Source of the DNA: Lachnospiraceae bacterium
GTDB lineage: Bacteria > Bacillota > Clostridia > Lachnospirales > Lachnospiraceae
DNA length: 62,643 nucleotides
Direction: 5' to 3'
NCBI GenBank assembly: GCA_017479285.1
Contig: JAFVCL010000058.1
Coordinates: forward strand, 1 to 62,643
This document shows positions 16,642 through 26,092 of this stretch, one piece after another. Numbering within the stretch: the first letter of the stretch is position 1; the number at the start of each line of letters is the position of its first letter. The position numbers were made by a program, and so were the translations under genes. A model generated the notes under the pieces. It ran no database searches. It had not been told where the DNA came from and saw only the letters and a list, made by a program, of their open reading frames with translations.

Positions 16642-18174
16642 ATGCCGGGCGAACAGTTTAGAAGCTTAAGAGAAAAATATAAAAGGTTTATCTACAAAAA
16701 CTATGAAAAGACTATAGAGGAGGATTTTCTTGTCGTCAAGTTTTATTTCGAGATAGAAGGTCTTGAGAGCTTTGTTTCCAAGTGGAAATTTCCTCTTAAG
16801 GTAACGACGGAGAATGGGACAGAGTTTACCCGGATTTTTGGAGAAAAGTCCTCCGGAGAAAATAATTCAGATGAAAAAAATTCAGATAAAAAAAATGCCG
16901 GGGAAAAAAGTGATGAAGATAAAAATGCCGAAGAAATTCTCGATCGTATGATATTCTCCCTCGGAATGGTGGAAACTATCAGCTACTACAAAATTACCTG
17001 CCCCGGGACTGTTGTTATAGAGTGCGGAAGCCTTACGGAGTGGCAGAAAAAATGGTGGCAGAAGCTGTACCGCAATGGGCTCGGAGAGTTTCTGTATATC
17101 AATGGGATAGAATACATTGAGCCGGAGGAACTGGTTAAATTTGAGGTACCGGCAGAGAATAGGGAAGCCTTGAAGGAAAATGCGGTTTCACAAGGCGGCA
17201 AAGAAGATTATGCCGGTTTATCCGATGGTGCTGCGCTCCACGATAAGCGAGTATACGAGGGAGCCCTTGTTCCCGTCGGCGGCGGAAAGGACTCGGTGGT
17301 AAGCCTTGAGATTTTAAAGGGCGAGCCCATCATTACCTATACGATAAATGGTAACGATACGACCCGGAATGTGATTGATGTATGTGATTACAAATCCGGA
17401 GACTATGTGGCGAAGAGGATACTTGATAAAAAAATCCTTGAGATGAATGAGAAGGGCTATATGAACGGTCATATTCCCTTTTCCGCGGTGGTTGCTTTCT
17501 CCGCGGTTATCTCGGCGTACCTTACAGGGCGGAAAAATATAACCCTGTCCAATGAAAACAGCGCAAACGAGTCCACGGTCAAGGATTCTTTCGTAAACCA
17601 TCAATATTCCAAATCCTACGAATTTGAGCGGGATTTTACGGAGTATTTTAAAACGCTTACGGACTCGGATATACATTATTTCAGTCTGCTAAGGCCTCTT
17701 ACCGAGCTGCAGATAGCGGCTCTTTTCTCAAAGGCCGGAAAATTCCACAGGGTATTCAGAAGCTGCAATAAGGGAAGCAAGCAGGGTATATGGTGCTGTA
17801 ACTGCCCGAAGTGTCTGTTCGTCTATATAATCCTTACTCCGTTTATTGAGGAGGATAAGCTTACAGAGATATTCGGTGAAAAGCTACTTGACAAGGAAAG
17901 TCTCGACCTTGATTTCAGAAGCCTTTGCGGAATAGAGGAGAACAAGCCCTTTGAATGTGTCGGCACAAGGCGTGAAGTCCTTGCCTGCGTAAAGAATTAT
18001 GTGGATAAAGGCGGAAGGAGCCTGCTTACAGACCGCTACGGCGGGCAGATATCAAAGATTTTTTATGATGTGAACGAAATGCTCGGGGAGTGGAATGAGG
18101 AAAACGCCGTTCCGAGGGAATATGCGGAGCTTGTTCGCAGCCGGATAAAATCCATCGGACCGGAAAAATCATAA
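16642..18174 (+). CDS. murL: UDP-MurNAc-L-Ala-L-Glu epimerase MurL
   Basis: About 510 residues. It matches the MurL family, which uses ATP to epimerise the terminal L-Glu of UDP-MurNAc-L-Ala-L-Glu to D-Glu, first described in Xanthomonas. Landmarks in order are NGLGEFLYINGIEY, the ATP-binding PVGGGKDS (Gly213-Ser218), NGHIPFSAV, LSNENSA, VNHQYSKSYEFE, SLLRPLTELQIA, a cysteine cluster CCNCPKC (Cys385, 386, 388, 391) with Cys375, and KPFECVGT. Residues about 70-98 form a low-complexity Asn/Lys/Glu/Asp insert in the N-terminal domain. Start 16642 has AGAGGAAAGG (16627-16636); GTG 16621 is an alternative. murD2 follows after 34 bp, the same pairing as in the described pathway. Confidence 0.9.
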   Translation: MPGEQFRSLREKYKRFIYKNYEKTIEEDFLVVKFYFEIEGLESFVSKWKFPLKVTTENGTEFTRIFGEKSSGENNSDEKNSDKKNAGEKSDEDKNAEEILDRMIFSLGMVETISYYKITCPGTVVIECGSLTEWQKKWWQKLYRNGLGEFLYINGIEYIEPEELVKFEVPAENREALKENAVSQGGKEDYAGLSDGAALHDKRVYEGALVPVGGGKDSVVSLEILKGEPIITYTINGNDTTRNVIDVCDYKSGDYVAKRILDKKILEMNEKGYMNGHIPFSAVVAFSAVISAYLTGRKNITLSNENSANESTVKDSFVNHQYSKSYEFERDFTEYFKTLTDSDIHYFSLLRPLTELQIAALFSKAGKFHRVFRSCNKGSKQGIWCCNCPKCLFVYIILTPFIEEDKLTEIFGEKLLDKESLDLDFRSLCGIEENKPFECVGTRREVLACVKNYVDKGGRSLLTDRYGGQISKIFYDVNEMLGEWNEENAVPREYAELVRSRIKSIGPEKS

Positions 18175-18208
18175 CGAAGGTAAAAAAGGATGAAAGTAAG
18201 GCAGGAAT

Positions 18209-19447
18209 ATGAGCATGACTATAAAGGAAACCGTCAGGGATAAAAGAATACTGATCTGGGGATATGGCCGCGAGGGAAAGGCCTCGGAGAATTATATAAA
18301 GAATTATTGCGAGCCGCGGTCGGTGGATATCTTTGAGGGAAAGATAGAGGATATTGACGAGAGCGAGTACGATATCATAATCAAAAGCCCGGGAATCAAA
18401 ATGCTGGACTATGAGCCCTTTCATAAAAAGAAGTTTACTTCCCAGACCGAGCTTTTCCTTAACCAGTACAGGGATCAGGTTATCGGGATTACCGGGACAA
18501 AGGGAAAGAGCACAACCTCCTCGATGATGGCGCATGTACTTAAGGAGTGTACCGGACGCCCCGTTATTTTACTCGGAAATATCGGGCTTCCCTGTATGGA
18601 TTACTGCGAGGAGATAACTGAGGATACAATTATCGTCTTTGAGCTTTCATGCCACCAGATGAAGCATACGAAGGTATCTCCCCATGTGGCGGTTTTCCTT
18701 AATCTCTACGAGGACCATCTTGATTATTATCATTCGATGGACGCTTATTTTCTCGCAAAGAGCCACATAGCAACCTATCAGGAAGAGGGAGACTATTTCT
18801 ATAAGGGTGAGAATGTCCCCGAAATAGATACGAAAGCAGTAACAAAGACAGTAAGGACGGGAGATGTAAAAGAGGTTCCCTTAAAGGTATTCGGTGAGCA
18901 TAACCAGCTTAATGCCACCTTTGTGAGAACCGTTGCAGGAGAGGTTTACGGGTGCAGCGACGGGGATATTACAAAATCCCTCGGAAGCTTTACCGGACTT
19001 CCCCACAGATTACAGCCCATCGGGAATTACAGCGGGATTGACTGGTACGACGATTCCATCTCGACGATACCCGAGGCAGCTGTCAGCGCCTTAAAGAGCA
19101 TTCCGGGGGTTAAGACCATTCTTATCGGCGGAATGGACAGAGGGATTGATTACGATTACCTCGAGGACTTTATGGCAGAGCATGATGAGTATAATTATAT
19201 CTGTATGTATGAATCCGGAAAGAGAGTTCATGATGAGTATTTATACGGGCATCCCCAGCACAGAAATTCCGGAGTATCAAAGAGCATAGTTTATGTTCCG
19301 GATCTTCCGATGGCGGTTGAGCTTGCCAAAAAGCTTACACCGAAGGGAAGCGGCTGCGTGCTTTCTCCGGCTGCGGCATCATACGGATATTTTAAGAACT
19401 TCGAGGATCGCGGCGATAAATTTGCGGAGCTTGTGAGGACTCTTTAA
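18209..19447 (+). CDS. murD2: UDP-MurNAc-L-Ala--L-glutamate ligase MurD2
   Basis: A 412-residue Mur ligase. The Rossmann-like N-terminus (RILIWGYGREGKAS) is followed by the P-loop GTKGKST at 96-102, the central domain (NLYEDHLDYYHSMDAY, with the metal/ligand His-Leu-Asp motif) and the C-terminal domain (DDSISTIPEAAVSAL, ILIGGMDRGIDY, LSPAAASYGYF). It is MurD-like but shorter than the usual 440-460 residues. Next to murL it is best read as MurD2, which adds L-Glu rather than D-Glu to UDP-MurNAc-L-Ala. Its product is the MurL substrate. If canonical murD and murI exist elsewhere, both routes would coexist. Confidence 0.85.
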   Translation: MSMTIKETVRDKRILIWGYGREGKASENYIKNYCEPRSVDIFEGKIEDIDESEYDIIIKSPGIKMLDYEPFHKKKFTSQTELFLNQYRDQVIGITGTKGKSTTSSMMAHVLKECTGRPVILLGNIGLPCMDYCEEITEDTIIVFELSCHQMKHTKVSPHVAVFLNLYEDHLDYYHSMDAYFLAKSHIATYQEEGDYFYKGENVPEIDTKAVTKTVRTGDVKEVPLKVFGEHNQLNATFVRTVAGEVYGCSDGDITKSLGSFTGLPHRLQPIGNYSGIDWYDDSISTIPEAAVSALKSIPGVKTILIGGMDRGIDYDYLEDFMAEHDEYNYICMYESGKRVHDEYLYGHPQHRNSGVSKSIVYVPDLPMAVELAKKLTPKGSGCVLSPAAASYGYFKNFEDRGDKFAELVRTL

Positions 19448-19488
19448 AAACATATTTAAGTATGTTTTATGATTTTGCGGAGAGCACA

Positions 19489-20844
19489 ATGGATCAGTTG
19501 AATTTATTTGAATATATGAGCACAAATGCAAAGGAAAAGGAGTCGCCTCTGGCGGCGAGGATGCGCCCGAGAACAATAGAAGAGGTTGTGGGTCAGGAAC
19601 ATATCCTTGCAGAGGACAAGCTTCTTTACAGAGCCATAAAAGCGGACAAGATAAGCTCGATAATCTTTTACGGCCCTCCGGGTACAGGAAAGACAACTCT
19701 CGCAAGGGTTATCGCAAACACCACGAGCGCTGATTTTACCCAGATAAACGCGACCATCGCCGGAAAGAAGGATATGGAGGATGTGGTGGCAAGGGCGAAA
19801 AATACCCTTGCGATGAACGGGAAAAGGACGATTCTTTTTATCGACGAGATACATCGCTTTAACAAGAGCCAGCAGGATTACCTTCTCCCTTTTGTGGAGG
19901 ACGGAACGCTTATACTTATCGGAGCGACGACGGAAAACCCTTATTTTGAGGTCAACGGAGCTCTTGTTTCAAGGTCCATAATCTTTGAACTGAAGCCGAT
20001 CCCGCAGGAAGCCATCGAAGGCCTTATAAGAAAGGCGGTAACCGATGGTGAGCGGGGGATGGGAGCCTATAAAGCCGTTATAGACGATGACGCGGTAAGT
20101 TTTCTCGCGGATATCGCGGGAGGAGACGCAAGACACGCCCTAAACGCGGTTGAGCTCGGTGTAATGTCCACTCCGAGGTCTGAGGACGGATTTATACATA
20201 TAACACTTGAGGTTGCGCAGGAATGTATCCAGAGGAGGGCTGTAAGATACGACAAGGACGGAGATAACCATTACGATACCATTTCCGCCTTCATAAAGAG
20301 TATGCGGGGCTCCGACCCTGATGCGGCGGTTTATTATCTCGCGAGAATGCTTTATGCGGGGGAGGATATAAAATTCATAGCAAGGAGGATATGCATCTGC
20401 GCCTCGGAGGATGTGGGAAATGCAGACCCCATGGCGATGGTGGTGGCCACAAATGCATTCCTTGCGATAGAGCGTATCGGGATGCCGGAAGCCCAGATAA
20501 TCCTTTCACAGGCTGCAACCTATGTAGCCACAGCGCCAAAATCCAATGCAGCCTACGGAGCGGTTGATGAGGCGATGAGAGAGGTGGAAAAAAGCGGCAA
20601 TCTTCCCATTCCTCCCCATCTTCAGGACGCGCATTACAAGGGCGCCGCAAAGCTTGGACATGGGACGGGATATCTGTATTCGCATGATTTTAAGAATCAT
20701 TATGTGGAGCAGCAATATCTTCCCTACGAGTTATCGGGTCACGAATTCTACAGACCCGACGGACAGGGGTACGAGGTCAAGATAAGGGAACATATGAAAA
20801 AGATAAGGAAAGAGGCGGGACAGGACCCGGCACAATTCGGCTGA
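19489..20844 (+). CDS. rarA: replication-associated recombination protein A (AAA+ ATPase)
   Basis: The RarA/MgsA/WRNIP1 clamp-loader-like ATPase that acts at stalled forks. MDQLNLFEYM resembles the N-terminal tail seen in this family. Walker A GPPGTGKTT begins at residue 62 (start 19489), Walker B is ILFIDEIHRFN, sensor 1 is IGATTENPYFEVN, and the C-terminal tetramerisation/MgsA domain includes DGDNHYDTISAFIKSMRGSD. ATG 19489 has GCGGAGAG upstream; an ATG at 19462 adds nine residues and has no ribosome site. It follows murD2 closely, so it may be co-transcribed. Confidence 0.93.
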   Translation: MDQLNLFEYMSTNAKEKESPLAARMRPRTIEEVVGQEHILAEDKLLYRAIKADKISSIIFYGPPGTGKTTLARVIANTTSADFTQINATIAGKKDMEDVVARAKNTLAMNGKRTILFIDEIHRFNKSQQDYLLPFVEDGTLILIGATTENPYFEVNGALVSRSIIFELKPIPQEAIEGLIRKAVTDGERGMGAYKAVIDDDAVSFLADIAGGDARHALNAVELGVMSTPRSEDGFIHITLEVAQECIQRRAVRYDKDGDNHYDTISAFIKSMRGSDPDAAVYYLARMLYAGEDIKFIARRICICASEDVGNADPMAMVVATNAFLAIERIGMPEAQIILSQAATYVATAPKSNAAYGAVDEAMREVEKSGNLPIPPHLQDAHYKGAAKLGHGTGYLYSHDFKNHYVEQQYLPYELSGHEFYRPDGQGYEVKIREHMKKIRKEAGQDPAQFG

Positions 20845-20854
20845 CCGGAAAAAG

Positions 20855-20876
20855 CAAATCTTAACCAAATCTTAAC
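20855..20876 (+). promoter_or_regulatory. tandem 11-bp direct repeats, response-regulator operator
   Basis: Two perfect head-to-tail copies of CAAATCTTAAC (20855-20865, 20866-20876), with a degenerate third core (ATCTTAAAC, 20892-20900) about two helical turns on. An 11-bp period is the hallmark of OmpR/PhoB-class dimer sites. It lies upstream of an OmpR-class regulator gene, which suggests autoregulation. A -10-like TAATAT is at 20912-20917. Confidence 0.7.
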
Positions 20877-20920
20877 CGGTTTGGTACTATTATCTTAAAC
20901 AAATGCTATGCTAATATAAG

Positions 20921-20964
20921 GTGGTAAACGGAAAGGATAAATCTGTTTACCGCTTTGTTTTTTT
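20921..20964 (+). terminator. rho-independent terminator or leader attenuator
   Basis: A 9-bp stem pairs GTGGTAAAC (20921-20929) with GTTTACCGC (20945-20953), followed by TTTGTTTTTTT. It lies between rarA and the response regulator. It ends rarA transcripts, or attenuates the regulator's own if its promoter starts upstream of the stem. Confidence 0.7.
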
Positions 20965-20997
20965 CGAGAAAAATAAAAAACGATCACAGGAGAGAAC

Positions 20998-21684
20998 ATG
21001 AATAACATACTTATTTGTGATGATGACAGGGATATCGTAAATGCCCTGAAAATTTATCTTACCAATCCCGAATACAATCTTTTTGAGGCTTTTAACGGAC
21101 AGGAGGCAATAGATGTAATTGAGAAAAATGAGATAAGTCTCGTGCTTTTAGATGTAATGATGCCCAAGATGGACGGCATAGAGGCGATGGCCAGGATAAG
21201 GGAGTTTTCCAATGTGCCCATTATTCTTCTCACCGCAAAGAGTGAGGACTCCGATAAGGTTTTAGGGCTTAATGTGGGAGCGGACGATTACATTACAAAG
21301 CCCTTTAATCCCGCAGAGGTTGTGGCAAGAGTCGGCGCTATTTTGCGCAGGTACACAAAACTTGGCTCGGATGTTGCAAACAGGGATGAGCTCGTCATCG
21401 GAGGACTTGAGCTTAATAACAACAGCAGGCAGGTATTCTGCGAGGGAAAGCAGGTCTTCCTTACGCCAAAGGAATATGAAATACTCCGCTTCCTTATGAT
21501 GAACAGGGGGAAAACCTATTCCCCCTCGGAGCTGTACAAGGCTGTATGGCATGAACAGCCTCTCTCCGGAGAAAAGACCATCGCGGTTCATATAAGGCAT
21601 ATAAGAGAAAAGATCGAGATAAATCCGGCAGAGCCGAGATACATCAAGGTTGTTTTCGGACAGGGATATATTCTTGAAGGATAG
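20998..21684 (+). CDS. OmpR/PhoB-family response regulator (VanR-like)
   Basis: A 228-residue regulator. The receiver domain has ICDDDRD (acidic pocket Asp8-Asp10), the phosphorylation site Asp52 in LLDVMMPKMDG, Thr in LLTAKS and Lys in YITKPF. The C-terminal winged helix (VFLTPKEYEILRFLMMNRGK to GQGYILEG) is of the OmpR type. It pairs with the histidine kinase downstream. The 11-bp direct repeats upstream are its probable own binding site. ATG 20998 is preceded by AGGAGAGA. Confidence 0.92.
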   Translation: MNNILICDDDRDIVNALKIYLTNPEYNLFEAFNGQEAIDVIEKNEISLVLLDVMMPKMDGIEAMARIREFSNVPIILLTAKSEDSDKVLGLNVGADDYITKPFNPAEVVARVGAILRRYTKLGSDVANRDELVIGGLELNNNSRQVFCEGKQVFLTPKEYEILRFLMMNRGKTYSPSELYKAVWHEQPLSGEKTIAVHIRHIREKIEINPAEPRYIKVVFGQGYILEG

Positions 21685-21776
21685 GAGAATGTGAGGATAT
21701 CGTTATGGAAAATGAAATTAAAAAAATATGTAAGGTTGGTTTGTGGACTTAAATATGGGCTTTCATAGGCGAGCTG

Positions 21777-23663
21777 ATGCTTACGCTCCTCATAGTGGGA
21801 TGCCTTGGAATGATAGCTTATCTGCTGACTTCCGGGTATTACTACAAGCCCTTTCACCAGATAGTGAACGAGGCGATAACGGAATATGCATACGATGATA
21901 TGTATTATCTTGCAAATGCTGTTTACAACGAGGATACGGCAAAGGCGTATTATAATTGTGAACAGGAAAATATAGCTTACGCGAAGGTAGGAAAAAGAAC
22001 CTATTTCGGGGGAATGAGCAATGGCTGGGAATACGGTGATCGAAGCAAAGCCGATACAGCGATATATTCATATACCGATGAGATTATTTTTGATAATGAT
22101 AATGCTTATGTTTGTGAGATTTATCTCGGGTATGATTTTTCAAAGCATGATAATTACAGAAATATCTATCTCATACAGCAGGCGCTTTATTCCCTGAGAT
22201 ACGCCGTGTTTGTTATAGCACTGTTTTCCATTGTGGGGTGGGTATTTGTATATATCTTCCTTTTAAAGTGTGCGGGATACGAAAAGGGGTCCGATACGCC
22301 AAGGCCGATCTTTGAATCCTATGTTCCGTTTGAGATAAGCCTTGGACTTACGGCTCTGGCAATCTTCTTTATAGCCTTTTTTACCAATGATAGAGGCTTC
22401 GCAATTAATTTCGGAGCTGAATTCATATTGCTGCTAATACTTGATGTGCTTGCCGCAGTATGTGTATTTCTTGTCTGTTCTATATGCTTTGCCATAAGGG
22501 TCAAGACGAAATATATCTGGAGGACGATGCTTCTTCGCTGGGTGATCGTCGGCTTATCAAAGCTGTTTAAGCTCATCGGGAGAGGCTTCAGGTCGATGGG
22601 GCAGAGTATGCCGCTGATATGGCAGGCTGTGCTTTCGGTGGCCGGGTTTGCGACACTTTTCCTTATCGCAGCTTCGTGTATCGGACATAATGGTGTGACT
22701 ACGGGGACGGATCTGTTTGGCTGGTGTTTATTACTGTTCTGTATTATCGCTTTTATCGCCTTCGGAATATATGTTGCGTATATGTACAGGAAGCTTGAGC
22801 AGAAAACTGCGCAGCTCTCTAGGGGGGAATTAAACGGGGAACTGAATACAAGATTTATGCTTCCGGTATTTAATAAACACGCGCAGGAGCTTGAAACCAT
22901 ATCCGGCGGTATTGTTATCTCGAACGAGAAGAGGCTTGCCAGTGAAAGAACCCAGTCATCCCTTATAACCAATGTCTCCCACGATATAAAGACACCCCTC
23001 ACATCGATCATAAATTACGCGGATTTGATCACTCGTGAGAAATCGGAAAATGAGAAAATAAATGAGTATGCTGAGGTCCTCGGGCGACAGAGCAGCAGGC
23101 TGAAAAGGCTTCTTGAGGATCTTATCGAGGTATCAAAGGCGCAGTCCGGTGCTCTTGAGGTAAATCTCGAACCCTGCCGGGTTGCAACGCTTCTTACGCA
23201 GGCTGCCGGAGAATTTGAGGACAGGCTGAATGAGAACAATCTTGATCTTATAATGAAAAATACGGATTCGGATGTGAAAATACTGGCGGATCCGAGGCGG
23301 ATGTGGAGGGTATTTGACAATCTTCTCGGGAATATCTGTAAATATGCCCAGCCCTTTACCAGGGTCTATATGAGCATTGAGGAAACGCCGGGAAGCTGCA
23401 GGATCGTATTTAAAAATACATCCTCAAGAGAGCTTGATATGACTCCGGATGAGCTTATGGAGAGGTTTGTAAGAGGAGACAAGTCAAGAGAGGGAGCTGA
23501 CGGAAACGGACTTGGTCTTTCAATCGCGGCAAATCTCATTGCCATCCAGAAAGGAAATATGGATATTACAATAGACGGGGATTTGTTTAAGGTAACACTT
23601 GTGTTTTCGGTGTTCAAAGATGAAATAACTGAAAAACAAATAAATAATATCGAAAAACAATAA
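21777..23663 (+). CDS. membrane sensor histidine kinase, N-terminus possibly interrupted
   Basis: A 628-residue kinase from ATG 21777: span 1 at the very start (LTLLIVGCLGMIAYLL), an extracytoplasmic loop of about 110 residues, four or more spans (about 145-345), a HAMP-like linker, the dimerisation helix with phospho-acceptor His402 (SHDIKTPLTSIINY) and an ATPase domain (NLLGNICKY, DGNGLGLSIAANL). The start looks abnormal. ATG 21777 has no ribosome site and sits inside the first span. Upstream in the same frame is ATG 21705 (GTGAGGA nearby), 15 codons and a TAA at 21750-21752. Another frame from ATG 21712 gives a basic N-terminus (MKLKKYVRLVCGLKYGLS) ending one base short of joining. So a stop or a 1-nt shift probably breaks the natural N-terminus. 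Confidence 0.8.
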   Translation: MLTLLIVGCLGMIAYLLTSGYYYKPFHQIVNEAITEYAYDDMYYLANAVYNEDTAKAYYNCEQENIAYAKVGKRTYFGGMSNGWEYGDRSKADTAIYSYTDEIIFDNDNAYVCEIYLGYDFSKHDNYRNIYLIQQALYSLRYAVFVIALFSIVGWVFVYIFLLKCAGYEKGSDTPRPIFESYVPFEISLGLTALAIFFIAFFTNDRGFAINFGAEFILLLILDVLAAVCVFLVCSICFAIRVKTKYIWRTMLLRWVIVGLSKLFKLIGRGFRSMGQSMPLIWQAVLSVAGFATLFLIAASCIGHNGVTTGTDLFGWCLLLFCIIAFIAFGIYVAYMYRKLEQKTAQLSRGELNGELNTRFMLPVFNKHAQELETISGGIVISNEKRLASERTQSSLITNVSHDIKTPLTSIINYADLITREKSENEKINEYAEVLGRQSSRLKRLLEDLIEVSKAQSGALEVNLEPCRVATLLTQAAGEFEDRLNENNLDLIMKNTDSDVKILADPRRMWRVFDNLLGNICKYAQPFTRVYMSIEETPGSCRIVFKNTSSRELDMTPDELMERFVRGDKSREGADGNGLGLSIAANLIAIQKGNMDITIDGDLFKVTLVFSVFKDEITEKQINNIEKQ

Positions 23664-23671
23664 TTTCTCTG

Positions 23672-23700
23672 TTGACACCCTGTCTTAAAGATGTTATCCT
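23672..23700 (+). promoter_or_regulatory. sigma-A promoter of the lipoprotein gene
   Basis: TTGACA at 23672-23677, a 17-bp spacer and TATCCT at 23695-23700, directly after the kinase stop. It should start transcription near 23707, ahead of a GGAGAGGAG ribosome site. Confidence 0.75.
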
Positions 23701-23752
23701 TAAGTCCGTAGATTTATGAGGCGGGTGATCCGCGGAGAGGAGAAATAAAAAA

Positions 23753-26092
23753 ATGAGAGTTGGATTGAAAAAGGCTGCCTGTTTTATTATGGCAGTGGTA
23801 ACTGCGATGGGAACACTTGCGGGATGCGGTAAGAATACCGATAAGTCCGGTGCTGATGCTTCCCTGTCGGAGGATGTTTTTGTCGCAGATTATATTCAGA
23901 TCTCTGACATGGGAAACGAAGGTGTTTCCTTTGAGGTAAATAATGATTTTACCGGTCTGGATGAAGGGTTTTTAACTGCAACAAAGTATGTTTATGATGA
24001 CGAGTCTTCCAAAAGCTATTATTGCAAGATCGATGTAAATACAGGGGATGTAATCTCCGAGATCGATCTGAACGGTGCTGCGGAGGGGTTCGATGTCTCC
24101 GGTATTATCCCCGAGGAGTATAAGTAAAGCTGTACGAGTGGGGCAAATGTCCAGCAGATGGTGGAATTACCTGACGGGAAAATGGCTGCCGTGATCAATA
24201 AATTCTGGTATGTTGAAAACGGGGATAATTCTGTTTACGGCAATGATTTTGAAATTGCCACTCTGGATCCGGGCGGAAATCTGATAAACAGTGTTCCGTT
24301 AAACCTTATGGATGAGCTCGGAGATGCGTCGTATGGCGTACAGAAGCTGCTTGTATCGGATAGTGGGGATATTATCGCATTTATTACGGTTTATTCCCAG
24401 GGAACGGATGCAAACAAGACCTACATCGTAAAGGTTTCTCCGGAAGGAGTCGTTTCCGACCTTACGGAGATACCGATAAACCAGATAAACAGCGTAACCG
24501 TAGCTCCGGATAATAAGGTCTTTCTCATATACTATGATAAGGACTGGAATAATTATGTAGCTGAATTTGATATCGGATCATTAAAGGTGGGAGAGCCTCT
24601 TAAAGGATTACCCGATTACGGGACAGACTGTATCGGAACGATAGAGGGCAATGATGAAAAGCTTCTTATAGGCAACTATGAGTCTCTGTTTGAGTATGAT
24701 ATCAAGGGACAGAAAAGCGAAAAAATCCTCGGATGGAGAGAGGCCGATATTAAGGAGGGAATCGTAAGAAATATATACGGCAGAGCCGACGGAAGCTATA
24801 TGCTCATTACAAGCGACTGGGACAGCGGGACCACCGAGGTGGTTAATCTCACAAAGAAGAAAAGGAGTGAGGTGGCCGAAAAACAGGAGATCACGATATA
24901 CTCCCTCTATGAAGATTATCAGCTTTCCAATGCCGTAATAGAGTTTAACAAGACCTACCCGGATTATCATGTAACCATTAAGGAGTACCACAACTGGGAG
25001 AAGGAGAATGCAGACCCCGTGGATTCCGAGAATACCATGAAGAATGATATTCTTGCGGGAAAGACTCCGGATCTTCTCAATCTGCAGTCTATTTCCGCCG
25101 ATGATTATGTTAGGCAGGGTGTACTTGAGGATATAACCCCTTATATTGAAAACAGCAGTGAGATAAAACTTGAGGATTATAACGAGAAGATTGTAGACTG
25201 CTACAGGTACGGAGATAAGATCATTTCCATACCCTCAGCCTTTGAGATTTCATCAATGATCGTAAGCAGCAAGGAATTCGGTACAGAGAGCGGCTGGTCC
25301 GTAGCTGAAGTTATCGAGTATTGCCGGAAGCATCCGGAAGCTGCCTTCATGGACTATTCAAACAGGATGCAGATACTGTCGGTTCTTTTGTACAATAATC
25401 TTGACGGATTTATTAACTGGGAGACCGGAGAGTGCAGCTTTGACTCGGACCTGTTCAAAAGTATTCTGGAGTTTGCCGCATCCTATCCCGAGGAGTTTGA
25501 CTATGAGGCAATGGAAGATACAAGTATTGCCGAGAAGTTTTCAAAGGGACTGATAATCGCCATGGACTCATATATATATAACTTTGAGTCTGTTCAGGAG
25601 TACACAAATTATTTGTTCAAGGGGAACGGAAACTATATCGGATATCCTACGCTTGACGGCTCGCCTTCGTCCCTTATCCAGCCTTCCGGTGCACTTGGAC
25701 TGTGTAAGGATTCCAAGAACAAGGAAGCCGCCTGGAAGTTTGTAGAGTTTACGCTTAAAAGAAACAGCCGGGATGATTTTGGATTCCCCACGAGCAACGC
25801 CGCTTTGAAGGAACTGGAGAATAAGGAACTTGAAAAGGCAGGACAGGAGACTGACAGCTCCGTAGGCTGGGGCGACGGAGAGATGTATACTTATCACTAT
25901 GCAACTCAGGAGGAGATAGACGAGGTATACAAGATGCTTGATTGTGCAAAGCTGAATAATTCACTGTCGAACCCGGTGACCAGGATAATTGAAGAAGAGA
26001 TCGGAGCTTATTTTGAGGGACAAAAATCTCTGGATGACTGTGCTAATATCATCCAGAGCAGAGTAAGCATATATGTCCAGGAAAATAAGTGA
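23753..26092 (+). pseudogene. solute-binding lipoprotein with internal UAA
   Basis: One frame of 779 codons is broken only by TAA at 24125-24127 (codon 125). The first part has a lipoprotein signal with lipobox LAGC (Cys25). The region about 130-380 has WD/propeller-like strands (VELPDGKMAAVINKFW, SVTVAPDNKVFLIYYD). The C-terminal part is an extracellular solute-binding domain of the ABC sugar type (AVIEFNKTYPDYHVTIKEY, DLLNLQSISADDYV, GALGLCKDSKNKEAAWKFVEF). The downstream ATG at 24158 has no ribosome site or signal peptide, so it is not an independent gene. No permease genes are adjacent. It lies beside a two-component system and may be a sugar sensor. The stop could be a real nonsense change, a sequencing error or read through. 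Confidence 0.8.

Noticed and set aside
24158-26092. Independent gene starting at 24158
   Set aside because: No ribosome site or signal peptide, and it is in frame with the lipoprotein start upstream.
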